Translations under genes and position numbers: made by a program
Source: Streptomyces sp. H27-C3
Lineage (GTDB): Bacteria; Actinomycetota; Actinomycetes; Streptomycetales; Streptomycetaceae
Direction: 5' to 3'
DNA: 64,000 nucleotides
Assembly: GCF_030063415.1 (NCBI RefSeq)
Contig: NZ_JASITA010000038.1
Location: forward strand, 1-64,000
The notes under the pieces: model-generated
Seen by the model: only the letters and a program-made list of their open reading frames with translations
What the model was told of the DNA's origin: nothing
Databases searched by the model: none
Shown here: in pieces, positions 15,354 to 22,918 of the stretch
Layout of the letters: every line of letters starts with the position of its first letter
How positions within the stretch are numbered: the stretch's first letter is position 1

Positions 15354-17023
15354 GCCCCACCTCTGCACTTTCGGCCGCCTCCGCACCCGGGCATGTCACC
15401 TTCCTCGGTGCCGGCCCCGGAGATCCGGGGCTGCTGACGCTGCGCGCAGTCGAAGCGCTTTCGAGCGCCGACGTACTGATCGCCGAGCCGCATGTTCTCG
15501 ATGTCGTACGCGCCCATCTCCGGGCAGGTGTAAGCACACCTCAGCTGACGGCAGTTGACGATGCGTCAAAGGCCGCCGGCATCCCCGCCATCAAGACGCC
15601 GCTTACTTCCAGCTCCGTGGTGAATCTTGTCATGGAGGCCGCGAGGGGCGGCAGGCGGGTGGTCCGTGCGGTATCGGGCGACCCGGGTCTCGACGGCAAC
15701 GCGGGCGAGGAAATGCTCGCCTGCGCCGCCGAGGGCATCCCCTTCGAGGTCGTCCCGGGTGTCGCGACGCTGGTCGGCGTGCCCGCGTACGCCGGTGTGC
15801 CGCTGCGCGACCGGCAGGGTGCCGACGTCCGCTTCGTGGACGCCCGCACCGCCGACGCGCGCTGCTGGGCGGAGATCGGCGCCAGCGACGCGACGACCGT
15901 GGTCTCCACCACGCTCGACTCGGTCGCCGCCGCGGCCGGCGAACTGGTCTCGGCCGGCCGCAAGCCGGACACCCCGATGACCGTCACCATCGCCGGTACG
16001 ACGACCCGCCAGCGGACCTGGAACACGACGCTCGGCACGGTCGCCCAGATCCTCAAGCAGGCGAAGGTGCTGCCGTCACCGGACGGCCACCAGCCCGTCA
16101 TAGCCGTGGTCGGTGAGCGCAGTGCCGCCGCGCAGCGCGACCAGCTCTCGTGGTTCGAGTCCAAGCCGCTCTTCGGCTGGCGGGTGCTCGTACCGCGGAC
16201 GAAGGAGCAGGCGGCCTCGCTCTCCGACCAACTGCGCTCCTACGGGGCCGTGCCGCACGAGGTCCCGACCATCGCGGTCGAGCCGCCGCGCACGCCCCAG
16301 CAGATGGAGCGGGCGGTCAAGGGGCTCGTCACGGGGCGGTACGAGTGGATCGCCTTCACGTCGGTGAACGCGGTGAAGGCCGTCCGGGAGAAGTTCGAGG
16401 AGTACGGGCTCGACGCGCGTGCCTTCGCCGGGATCAAGGTCGCGGCGGTCGGCGAGCAGACCGCCGCCTCGCTGGTCGAGTTCGGTGTGAAGCCGGATCT
16501 CGTGCCGAGCGGTGAGCAGTCCGCGGCGGGGTTGCTGGAGGACTGGCCGCCGTACGACCCGGTCTTCGACCCGATCGACCGCGTCTTCCTGCCGCGGGCC
16601 GACATCGCGACCGAGACGCTGGTCGCCGGGCTGATCGAGCTCGGGTGGGAGGTCGACGACGTCACCGCGTACCGGACGGTTCGGGCTTCGCCGCCGCCGG
16701 CGGACACGCGCGAGGCGATCAAGGGGGGCGGGTTCGACGCGGTGCTGTTCACGTCGTCCAGCACCGTGCGGAATCTCGTTGGTATTGCGGGTAAGCCGCA
16801 CAATGTGACCGTGATCGCATGTATCGGGCCTGCTACGGCCAAGACCGCGGAGGAGCACGGGCTCCGGGTCGATGTGCTCTCGCCGGAGCCGTCCGTGCAC
16901 AAGCTGGCCGAGGCGCTCGCGGAGTTCGGGGCGCAGCGGCGGGTTGCGGCGCTTGAGGCGGGAGAGCATGTCGCCCGGCCGAGTGAGCGGCGGCCGGGGT
17001 CTCGCCGGAGGCGGACGACCTAG
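15350..17023 (+). CDS. hemD: Bifunctional uroporphyrinogen-III methyltransferase / synthase
   Basis: A 557-residue fusion. Residues about 12-250 form an SAM-dependent tetrapyrrole methylase-like domain (VTFLGAGPGDPGLLTLRAVE, EVVPGVATLVGVPAYAGVPL). Residues about 265-530 form the uroporphyrinogen-III synthase domain (GWRVLVPRTKEQAASL, WIAFTSVNAVKAV, FTSSSTVRNL). HemD cyclises hydroxymethylbilane with inversion of ring D. The methylase half would divert product toward siroheme or cobalamin, if active. The ATG at 15350 overlaps hemC; the longer ORF to 15011 lies inside hemC. It ends the operon and overlaps the convergent methyltransferase gene by four bases. Confidence 0.93.
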   Translation: MSPTSALSAASAPGHVTFLGAGPGDPGLLTLRAVEALSSADVLIAEPHVLDVVRAHLRAGVSTPQLTAVDDASKAAGIPAIKTPLTSSSVVNLVMEAARGGRRVVRAVSGDPGLDGNAGEEMLACAAEGIPFEVVPGVATLVGVPAYAGVPLRDRQGADVRFVDARTADARCWAEIGASDATTVVSTTLDSVAAAAGELVSAGRKPDTPMTVTIAGTTTRQRTWNTTLGTVAQILKQAKVLPSPDGHQPVIAVVGERSAAAQRDQLSWFESKPLFGWRVLVPRTKEQAASLSDQLRSYGAVPHEVPTIAVEPPRTPQQMERAVKGLVTGRYEWIAFTSVNAVKAVREKFEEYGLDARAFAGIKVAAVGEQTAASLVEFGVKPDLVPSGEQSAAGLLEDWPPYDPVFDPIDRVFLPRADIATETLVAGLIELGWEVDDVTAYRTVRASPPPADTREAIKGGGFDAVLFTSSSTVRNLVGIAGKPHNVTVIACIGPATAKTAEEHGLRVDVLSPEPSVHKLAEALAEFGAQRRVAALEAGEHVARPSERRPGSRRRRTT

Positions 17024-17646
17024 AAGGCCGACACGGCGGTACCGAGGGAGTCCGCGCCCATAGCCTTCGGTACGCCCTGCTCGTAGAAGGCGTCGAGTGC
17101 CGTGATCGTGAACCCTGCGTTCGTCAGCAGGTCGACGGTCGGCCGGGTGAGGTGGCATCCGCCGAAGAGCCGCTTGTTCACCGGCTCGAGCCGTCGTTGC
17201 CAGCGACGTACCCGCTCGTCCTCTTCCGGGGCCAGTCCGTGTTCGAGGAAGTGCAGAGTCCCTCCGGGTTTCAGGACACGCCGCACTTCACGCAGAGCGG
17301 TATCGGCATCGGGGATGGTGCACAGCGTCCAAGTGGACAGAGCGGCGTCAAAACTGTCGTCTTCGAAGGGCAACGACTGCCCGTCCAGGCCGGCCCGCCG
17401 CACCGGGACCCGTCCCGCCCTGATGCGGTCGTCGGCAAGTCTCCATCCGACATCGGAAGGCTCGACCGCGGCTACGCCGGTGACGGTGGGCGGGTAGAAG
17501 GGGACGTTGTGCCCCGTGCCGAAACCGAGCTCGACGACTTCGCCTTTCAGCCCCTCGCAGACCCGGCGCCGCAGTGGTTCGGCTGCCTTCACCCCGCAGG
17601 CGACATTGATGATCCGCGGCACCACTTGGTCGGTGTAGAACCCCAT
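17020..17646 (-). CDS. Class I SAM-dependent methyltransferase
   Basis: This 208-residue protein contains the SAM-binding motif VVELGFGTGHNVPFY, the acidic end of strand 2 (AAVEPSD), and LSTWTLCTIPDADTALREV followed by LKPGGTLHFLEHG, the typical strands 4-5 of the UbiE/Methyltransf_11 group. The substrate is unknown. It is convergent with hemD and their stop codons overlap by four bases, leaving no room for a terminator. Confidence 0.85.
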   Translation of the reverse strand: MGFYTDQVVPRIINVACGVKAAEPLRRRVCEGLKGEVVELGFGTGHNVPFYPPTVTGVAAVEPSDVGWRLADDRIRAGRVPVRRAGLDGQSLPFEDDSFDAALSTWTLCTIPDADTALREVRRVLKPGGTLHFLEHGLAPEEDERVRRWQRRLEPVNKRLFGGCHLTRPTVDLLTNAGFTITALDAFYEQGVPKAMGADSLGTAVSAF

Positions 17647-17747
17647 CGCGGCCTCCGTGTCTCACTTCCAGCATGGCACCGGACCAGCCTGGACGCATAT
17701 TGATCCGCTCGGCGAGAACCCGTCTTTGCCCCCCCTGACCTTGGCAT

Positions 17748-17915
17748 TTAACCGATGGATGGCAGCAGCCCTTCGGCGACGTGAGGGTGCGCGCTGTGTC
17801 GGATCCATACATTGGGTTCGACGTGGGCCGCGTGGTCATGCCTGGTGTCGCAGTGCACCGGGACCAGGGCGCTGGGCACCTCGACGTCACCGTCTCGGTC
17901 GAATCGCGGTTGTGC
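17748..17915 (-). pseudogene. Possible SsgA-like gene relic
   Basis: The 400-base gap 17647-18048 contains no intact gene. On the minus strand, one open stretch ending at a TAA (17748) reads VPSALVPVHCDTRHDHAAHV, then W, then HVAEGLLPSIG. The order VP-AL-x-D-xxx-D-xx-A, a Trp, then AEGL-xx-P-xG follows the conserved pattern of SsgA-like cell-division proteins (VPxxLxYDxxDPYAV ... W ... LLAEGLxxPxG). No start codon with a ribosome binding site and no C-terminal half are visible. I regard it as a degraded fragment; chance similarity is possible. Confidence 0.3.
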
Positions 17916-18048
17916 CACTGCGCGCACCCCCTCCCGGTTGCCACTGCGCCCTGCCCCGGTCCTCAGGCCGGGCGGGTCGAAGCGGACCGGGTGCGGTCCG
18001 GCACGGTGTCGGCAAGAGCGTGGCCCGGGGCGGCGTAGCGTTGGCCGT

Positions 18049-19041
18049 ATGACTGTGTACGGATCCTTTCCCGGAGCCCGGCCCCGGCGGCTGCGGACCA
18101 CTCCTGCCATGCGGCGCATGGTCGCCGAGACTCGGCTGCATCCCGCCGATCTGATCCTTCCCGCGTTCGTACGCGAAGGCATCAGCGAGCCCGTGGCCAT
18201 CTCCGCCATGCCCGGCGTCCACCAGCACACTCTGGACAGCCTGCGGAAGGCGGCCGTCGAAGCCGTCGAGGCGGGTGTCGCCGGGATCATGCTCTTCGGC
18301 GTACCCACGGACGAGAACAAGGACGCCGCGGGGACCGCGGGGACCGATCCGGACGGGATTCTTCAGGTCGCGCTGCGTGAGGTGCGGGCCGAGGTGGGCG
18401 ACGACCTTGTGGTGATGTCCGACCTGTGTCTTGACGAGTACACCGATCATGGGCACTGCGGCGTGCTCGACGAGCTGGGGCGCGTCGACAACGACGCCAC
18501 GCTTGAGCGGTACGCCGAGATGGCGCAGGTCCAGGCCGACGCGGGCGCGCACGTGGTGGGTCCCAGCGGCATGATGGACGGCCAAGTCGGCGTCATTCGT
18601 GACGCGTTGGACAGTATCGGGAGGGACGATGTGGCGGTGCTTGCCTATACCGCCAAGTACTCGTCCGCCTTCTACGGGCCCTTCCGCGAGGCCGTCGGGT
18701 CCTCGCTGACCGGCGACCGTAAGACCTACCAGCAGGACCCCGCCAACGCGCGCGAGTCCCTGCGGGAGTTGGCGCTGGACCTGGACGAGGGCGCCGACAT
18801 GGTGATGGTCAAGCCCGCCGGTCCCTACCTCGACATCCTGGCCAAGGTCGCGGAGTCCGTGGACGTGCCGGTCGCGGCGTACCAGATCAGTGGTGAGTAC
18901 GCGATGATCGAGGCGGCGGCCGAGCGGGGCTGGATCGACCGGGAGAAGGCGATTCTGGAGAGCCTCACCGGGATCAAGCGGGCAGGCGCGAACATGATCC
19001 TTACGTACTGGGCGACGGAGGTCGCGCGCGGGCTGCGCTGA
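18049..19041 (+). CDS. hemB: Delta-aminolevulinic acid dehydratase (porphobilinogen synthase)
   Basis: HemB joins two 5-aminolevulinates into porphobilinogen, feeding HemC. The 330-residue protein carries VMSDLCLDEYTDHGHCG (metal-site region), AYTAKYSSAFYGPFREA with one active-site lysine and MVMVKPAGPYLDI with the Schiff-base lysine. Asp in place of some zinc-binding cysteines suggests the magnesium-using type. The ATG at 18049 begins the conserved block; the ORF extends to 17812 without support. It is separated from hemD by the convergent methyltransferase gene and so needs its own promoter. Confidence 0.95.
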   Translation: MTVYGSFPGARPRRLRTTPAMRRMVAETRLHPADLILPAFVREGISEPVAISAMPGVHQHTLDSLRKAAVEAVEAGVAGIMLFGVPTDENKDAAGTAGTDPDGILQVALREVRAEVGDDLVVMSDLCLDEYTDHGHCGVLDELGRVDNDATLERYAEMAQVQADAGAHVVGPSGMMDGQVGVIRDALDSIGRDDVAVLAYTAKYSSAFYGPFREAVGSSLTGDRKTYQQDPANARESLRELALDLDEGADMVMVKPAGPYLDILAKVAESVDVPVAAYQISGEYAMIEAAAERGWIDREKAILESLTGIKRAGANMILTYWATEVARGLR

Positions 19042-19050
19042 AATGTGGTG

Positions 19051-19089
19051 GGGCGGCGGGCCGGGGTGTGTTCTCCCGGACCGCCGCCC
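19051..19089. terminator. Bidirectional terminator between hemB and chitinase gene
   Basis: GGGCGGCGGGCCGGG (19051-19065) pairs with CCCGGACCGCCGCCC (19075-19089) with one mismatch and a 9-base loop. It lies between the convergent hemB and chitinase stop codons and can serve both. Confidence 0.8.
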
Positions 19090-19110
19090 TGTCTGTGGGG
19101 CTGTGCTGCG

Positions 19111-20016
19111 TCAGCAGCTCAGGTTCGAGCCTGCCGTCGTGCCGAGGATCCCTACGAAGCGCTGGTAGTTGTTGATACGGCTCTGAACCTGGCCGGGGTT
19201 GCCGCCGTTGCATTCCAGGCTGCCGTTGATGCTGCGGATCGTTTCGCCGAAGCCGCGTTGGTTGACCATGGCGTTGTGCGCGGTCATCGTGCCGGGGCCG
19301 GTCTGGGTGTTCCAGTACCAGAGGCCGGTCTTCCAGGCGACGGCCGCGTCGTTCTGGACGAGCCACGGGTTGTTCAGCAGGTCGATGCCGAGTGCTTCGC
19401 CCGCGGCCTTGTAGTTGAAGTTCCAGCTGAGCTGGATCGGACCGCGGCCGTAGTACGCCGCCTGGCCGGCCGGGCACCCGTAGGGTTGGCTGCGGTCGCA
19501 GTAGTGCGGGTAGTTGGCCTGGTTCTGCTCCACGATGTGGACCAGACCGCCCGTCTCATGGCTGACGTTGGCCAGGAACGCCGCGGCTTCCCGCTTCTTG
19601 ACCGTGTCGCTGCCGGTGTTGGCGAAGCCCGGGTACGCGCTCAGCGCGGCCTTCAGCCCGCTGTACGTGTAGAAGCCGTTCCGGCTCGGGAACATCTGGT
19701 TGAACTGCGACTCGCTGACGGGGAAGCCGGTGGGGGCGGGGTCGCCGCCACCGCCGCAGTTGTAGGGCTCCCAGAACCAGGTGCTGATCAGGGGGTCGTA
19801 GCCGGGGTTGTCGTGCTCGGCAATGTAGAACTTGCCGTCGGTGTATTTGACAACGTTGCCAGTTACGTACGACGCACCGGCCCGCCAGTTGGGGGCGGTG
19901 TCGCAGACGCCGGCGGCGGCCGTGGGGGCGGCGGAGGCGCTGGGGGCGAGGGCTGTCCCCAGTCCGCTTCCGACGAGGATCGCGATCAGCAGCGCCATGA
20001 TTCGGTGTCTCAGCAC
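19111..20016 (-). CDS. Secreted GH19 chitinase with chitin-binding domain
   Basis: The 301-residue precursor has a signal peptide (MALLIAILVGSGLGTAL, cleavage near APSASAA). A small CBM5/12 chitin-binding domain spans about residues 37-87 (WRAGASYVTGNVVKY, STWFWEPYNC). A GlyGly linker leads to a GH19 catalytic domain from about residue 98. Glu154 in VSHETGG and Glu163 in VEQN, nine residues apart, match the acid/base pair of Streptomyces GH19 enzymes. YYGRGPIQLSWNFNY is also typical. The enzyme cuts chitin outside the cell. The GTG start at 20016 has GAGGAG seven bases upstream. A DasR-type site upstream suggests induction through N-acetylglucosamine signals. Confidence 0.94.
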   Translation of the reverse strand: MLRHRIMALLIAILVGSGLGTALAPSASAAPTAAAGVCDTAPNWRAGASYVTGNVVKYTDGKFYIAEHDNPGYDPLISTWFWEPYNCGGGGDPAPTGFPVSESQFNQMFPSRNGFYTYSGLKAALSAYPGFANTGSDTVKKREAAAFLANVSHETGGLVHIVEQNQANYPHYCDRSQPYGCPAGQAAYYGRGPIQLSWNFNYKAAGEALGIDLLNNPWLVQNDAAVAWKTGLWYWNTQTGPGTMTAHNAMVNQRGFGETIRSINGSLECNGGNPGQVQSRINNYQRFVGILGTTAGSNLSC

Positions 20017-20032
20017 TCGATCACTCCTCGGT

Positions 20033-20051
20033 GGGGGGGGGGGTGGGGGGG
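20033..20051 (+). repeat. Homopolymeric G tracts in the chitinase leader
   Basis: Eleven consecutive G residues, one T, then seven G residues lie between the presumed chitinase promoter and its ribosome binding site (read as C tracts in the transcript). Such runs are rare even in GC-rich DNA, are prone to slippage, and on the plus strand could form a G-quadruplex. Confidence 0.75.
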
Positions 20052-20082
20052 CACACTCAAGCGCTCTGACATGATCCAGTCA

Positions 20083-20094
20083 AGGTATAGACCA
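20083..20094. promoter_or_regulatory. DasR-responsive element (dre)-like site
   Basis: AGGTATAGACCA matches the DasR consensus TGGTCTAGACCA at 10 of 12 positions and lies about 70 bases upstream of the chitinase start. DasR is the GntR-type repressor released by glucosamine-6-phosphate and controls chitinase genes. A TTGACT -35-like box overlaps its edge on the minus strand, so binding should block transcription. Confidence 0.65.
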
Positions 20095-20120
20095 ATGTGA
20101 AGTTAAGTCAGTGTGCACGA

Positions 20121-20390
20121 TCAGGACTTGAGCAGCTCGACCAGCCGCGAGAAACCGTCCGCGCCGTGACCCTCGGCCACCGGTCTCGCGGTGGACGTGG
20201 CCGCGGGCTGAGCGCCCTGGGCGACCAGGGGGCCGGTCCTGGCCGCCGAGCGGTTCCAGACGGTGCTGGGGTGACCGGCCGTGAGGAACGCGGCGGCGAG
20301 CGCGGTGCCCATCATGCCGAGGCCGATGACGGAAGCGGGGGCGGCGGTGGCGGTGGCGGTGGCGGTGGCGGTGGCGGCGGAATCGGGCAT
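20121..20390 (-). pseudogene. NAD(P)-binding dehydrogenase with internal deletion
   Basis: The 89-residue ORF starts like an imine reductase / 6-phosphogluconate dehydrogenase family protein: SVIGLGMMGTALAAAF (GxGxxG nucleotide loop) and STVWNRSAAR. It then jumps within about 25 residues to ADGFSRLVELLKS, which looks like the extreme C terminus of the same family. About 200 residues of catalytic core, including the active-site lysine/aspartate helix, are missing, yet the frame is kept. AGGAG six bases before the ATG and a palindrome upstream remain. A GGCGGT microsatellite encodes the N-terminal Ala-Thr repeat. It may be expressed but cannot be a working enzyme. Confidence 0.7.
20343..20372 (+). 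repeat. GGCGGT hexanucleotide microsatellite
   Basis: Five perfect GGCGGT units, plus a sixth with one change, lie inside the start of the truncated dehydrogenase gene. In the minus-strand reading they encode alternating Ala-Thr. Unit number changes would keep the frame. Confidence 0.9.
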
Positions 20391-20476
20391 GTAGGGCTCC
20401 TTGGAAGGTGTTTTCGGGGTCCCTTTGATCCTGGCCCGGCACTTCCTTTTCGGCACGTACCGACTGAGAAGTGTGT

Positions 20477-20494
20477 ACTTACCAAAAGGTAAGT
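20477..20494. promoter_or_regulatory. Palindromic operator upstream of truncated dehydrogenase
   Basis: ACTTACCAAAAGGTAAGT is a perfect 7-bp inverted repeat around AAAA. The form resembles operators of HxlR-type regulators, which often sit beside NAD(P)-dependent reductase genes in Streptomyces. No regulator gene remains next to it. It lies 85 bases upstream of the truncated dehydrogenase start and 75 bases upstream of the DUF1876 gene. Confidence 0.5.
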
Positions 20495-20568
20495 GTGGTC
20501 TGCGCCCCGCTGGTGATCAGCGCCCGGTCGGCGCACCCTGGGAGAGGTACCGCTGGAGGTGATCCGCC

Positions 20569-20838
20569 ATGCAGACACTCGTCGGCTGGCACGTCGAAAT
20601 GGAGTTCAGCGAGGAAGGCGACCGGACCAGGGCGGCCGCCATGGTGAGGCTCGGCGACGGCACGGAAATACGTGGTCACGGCATCGCCCGACGTCACCCG
20701 ACCGATTCGGAACAGTTGCGGGTCGGCGAGGAGGTCGCGGGCGCGCGAGCGCTCATGGAGATCGCCTCGCTGCTGCTGCAGAAGGCCCACGCGGAGATCG
20801 ATGAGGACTCGGGCCGGACGTCGCACGCGCTGATGTGA
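20569..20838 (+). CDS. DUF1876 domain-containing protein
   Basis: An 89-residue protein of the actinobacterial DUF1876 family: WHVEMEFSEEGDRTRAAAMVRL, a GHGIARRHPTD turn and a C-terminal helix (ALMEIASLLLQKAHAEID). The predicted fold is beta-beta-beta-alpha, similar to a double-stranded-RNA-binding-domain shape. GGAGG precedes the ATG by about 9 bases. The function is not known. It is convergent with argS across a hairpin. Confidence 0.85.
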   Translation: MQTLVGWHVEMEFSEEGDRTRAAAMVRLGDGTEIRGHGIARRHPTDSEQLRVGEEVAGARALMEIASLLLQKAHAEIDEDSGRTSHALM

Positions 20839-20858
20839 ACGCGTGAACGCGCGAACGC

Positions 20859-20899
20859 GGACGACCCCCCACCGGTCCGAACCGGCGGAGGGTCGTGCG
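20859..20899. terminator. Terminator between DUF1876 gene and argS
   Basis: ACGACCCCCCACCGGT pairs imperfectly with AACCGGCGGAGGGTCGT between the convergent stop codons. Two or three mismatches interrupt a stem of about 16 bp. Confidence 0.6.
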
Positions 20900-20920
20900 T
20901 GCGCTGCCTGCTGCCTGCGG

Positions 20921-22693
20921 TCAGAGGCGCTCGGGGGTGCGGATGCCGAGCAGGGTCATGCCCTGGTGCAGGGTGCGGGCGGTCAGGTCGCAGAGGAAGA
21001 GGCGGTTCTGGGCCACCTCGGCGGGGACCTCGGGCTTCAGGACCGGGCACTGGTCGTAGAACGTCGTGAAGAGCGACGCCAGTTGGTAGAGGTACGCCGC
21101 GAGCTTGTGCGGCTCGTACGACGACGCCACCTCGGCCAGGTTCTCGCCGAACTGGTCCAGATGCAGACCCAACGCCCGCTCCGCCGGGGCCAGTTCGAGC
21201 TCGGGGTGAGCGGCGGGCCGGGCCTCGCCCCGCAACCGCAGGATCGACTGGATACGGGCGTAGGCGTACTGGAGGTAGACGGACGTGTCGCCGTTGAGGG
21301 AGACCATCTGGTCCAGGTCGAACTTGTAGTCCCGGGCGGCGGACGTCGACAGGTCGGCGTACTTCACCGCGCCGATGCCGATCTGGGCACCGTTCACGAC
21401 GATCTCTTCCTCGGTGAGGGCGATCTTCTCGTTGTTCTTCTCACGGACGACCGTCGTGGCGCGGTCGACTGCCTCGTCCAAGAGGTCGACGAGGCGTACG
21501 GTCTCGCCCTCACGGGTCTTGAACGGCTTGCCGTCCTTGCCCAGGACCGTGCCGAAGCCCAGCTGGTGGGCCTTGATGTCGTCGGTCAGCCAGCCCGCCC
21601 TGCGGGCCGTCTCGAAGACCATCCTGAAGTGAAGGGACTGGCGGACGTCCACGACGTACAGCAGCGTGGTCGCCTTGAGGTCGCTCACGCGCTTGCGGAT
21701 CGCGGAGAGGTCGGTCGCCGCGTACCCGTAACCGCCGTTCGTCTTCTTGACGATGAGCGGGGTCGGGTTGCCGTCCGGGCCCTTCACGTCGTCGAAGAAG
21801 ACGCAGAGCGCGCCCTCGGAGCGGACCGCGACGCCGGACTCCTCCAGGAGACGGCAGGTCTCTTCGAGCATGTCGTTGTAGCCGGACTCGCCGACGATGT
21901 CGGCGTCCCGGATGTCCATGTCGAGCTTGTTGAAGACCGAGTAGAAGTAGATCTTCGACTCGTCGACGAAGCGCTGCCAGTGGGCGCGCGTCTCGGGGTC
22001 TCCGGACTGGAGGGCCACCACCCGGTCCCTGGCCCGCTCCTTGAACGCCTCGTCGGAGTCGAAGACCACGCGTGACGCCTTGTAGATGCGGTTCAGGGAC
22101 GACATGGCCTCCTCGCCGGAGACCTCCTGGCCGTCCTTGTGGTCGAGCTCGTGCGGGTGCTCGATCAAGTACTGGATGAGCATTCCGTACTGGGTGCCCC
22201 AGTCGCCGATGTGGTGGCGCCGGATCACCGTCTCACCGGTGAACTCCAGGATCTCGACCATCGCGGCGCCGATCACGGCGGAGCGCAGGTGGCCGACGTG
22301 CATCTCCTTGGCCACGTTCGGCTGGGCGTAGTCGACGACCGTGGTGCCGGGGGCAGCGGCGAGCGGCACGCCGAGACGGTCGTCGGCGGCGCGGGCCGCG
22401 AGGGTCTCGACGATCGCTCTGTCGGTGATCGTGATGTTCAGGAAGCCGGGGCCCGAGACCTCGATGTCCGCGATGACATCGCCGGTGGGGAGGGACTCGA
22501 CGACCTTCGTCGCCAGCTCGCGCGGGTTGGCCTTGGCCTTCTTGGCGAGGGCCAGGATCCCGTTCGCCTGGAAGTCGGCCCGGTCGCTTCGTCGCAGCAG
22601 CGGGTCGGCGGCGCCGGCCTCCGGCAGGGCTGCCGAGAGGGCGTCCGCGACGCGCTGATTGACGGTCGAAGCGAGGGATTGGACCGAAGCCAT
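20921..22693 (-). CDS. argS: Arginyl-tRNA synthetase
   Basis: The 590-residue class I enzyme charges tRNA-Arg. The ATP-binding HIGH motif appears as VAKEMHVGHLRSAV, and GTVLGKDGKPFKTREGE takes the place of the KMSKS loop, which is degenerate in ArgRS. The C terminus ends in the DALR anticodon-binding domain (YLYQLASLFTTFYDQCPVL). The ATG at 22693 with AGGA about 10 bases upstream is preferred to the start at 22843, which would run through a long inverted repeat. It is divergent from lysS. Confidence 0.96.
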   Translation of the reverse strand: MASVQSLASTVNQRVADALSAALPEAGAADPLLRRSDRADFQANGILALAKKAKANPRELATKVVESLPTGDVIADIEVSGPGFLNITITDRAIVETLAARAADDRLGVPLAAAPGTTVVDYAQPNVAKEMHVGHLRSAVIGAAMVEILEFTGETVIRRHHIGDWGTQYGMLIQYLIEHPHELDHKDGQEVSGEEAMSSLNRIYKASRVVFDSDEAFKERARDRVVALQSGDPETRAHWQRFVDESKIYFYSVFNKLDMDIRDADIVGESGYNDMLEETCRLLEESGVAVRSEGALCVFFDDVKGPDGNPTPLIVKKTNGGYGYAATDLSAIRKRVSDLKATTLLYVVDVRQSLHFRMVFETARRAGWLTDDIKAHQLGFGTVLGKDGKPFKTREGETVRLVDLLDEAVDRATTVVREKNNEKIALTEEEIVVNGAQIGIGAVKYADLSTSAARDYKFDLDQMVSLNGDTSVYLQYAYARIQSILRLRGEARPAAHPELELAPAERALGLHLDQFGENLAEVASSYEPHKLAAYLYQLASLFTTFYDQCPVLKPEVPAEVAQNRLFLCDLTARTLHQGMTLLGIRTPERL

Positions 22694-22773
22694 GAGCTGC
22701 CGTTCCTGTCGAAGAAAAGTGGAGTGTGCGACCGAGTATTTCATGTGGGGTGAGGGCGGGTCTTCTCGTATAA

Positions 22774-22839
22774 GAGCGGCCGGCACATGGGGGGTGCGCG
22801 CCAGACCCCGTGACGCCGCCCCCCATGTGCCGACCGCTC
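22774..22839. repeat. Long inverted repeat between argS and lysS
   Basis: Two 21-base arms (22774-22794 and 22819-22839) match with one mismatch around a 24-base loop. The left arm starts GAGCGGCCGGCACATGGGGGG. The structure lies in the 225-base divergent gap, about 80 bases from each start codon, so it would fold in the leader of either transcript. It has no T tract. Confidence 0.85.
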
Positions 22840-22918
22840 TCAAGGCAACCTCGGGCGAGGCCGTACCGTCTGGGAGAATGGCTCACGCAAGCCGACGAGA
22901 AAGAAGGACGTGCCGATC

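Noticed and set aside
12295..15386. Long minus-strand open frames (648 and 792 codons) through the hem operon
   Set aside because: They are antisense shadows of rex, hemA and hemC, which carry complete catalytic motifs; the antisense products show no recognisable family.
19045..20100. 351-codon plus-strand frame opposite the chitinase
   Set aside because: Antisense to a GH19 chitinase with signal peptide and catalytic residues; ends in poly-G sequence giving a Gly-rich tail.
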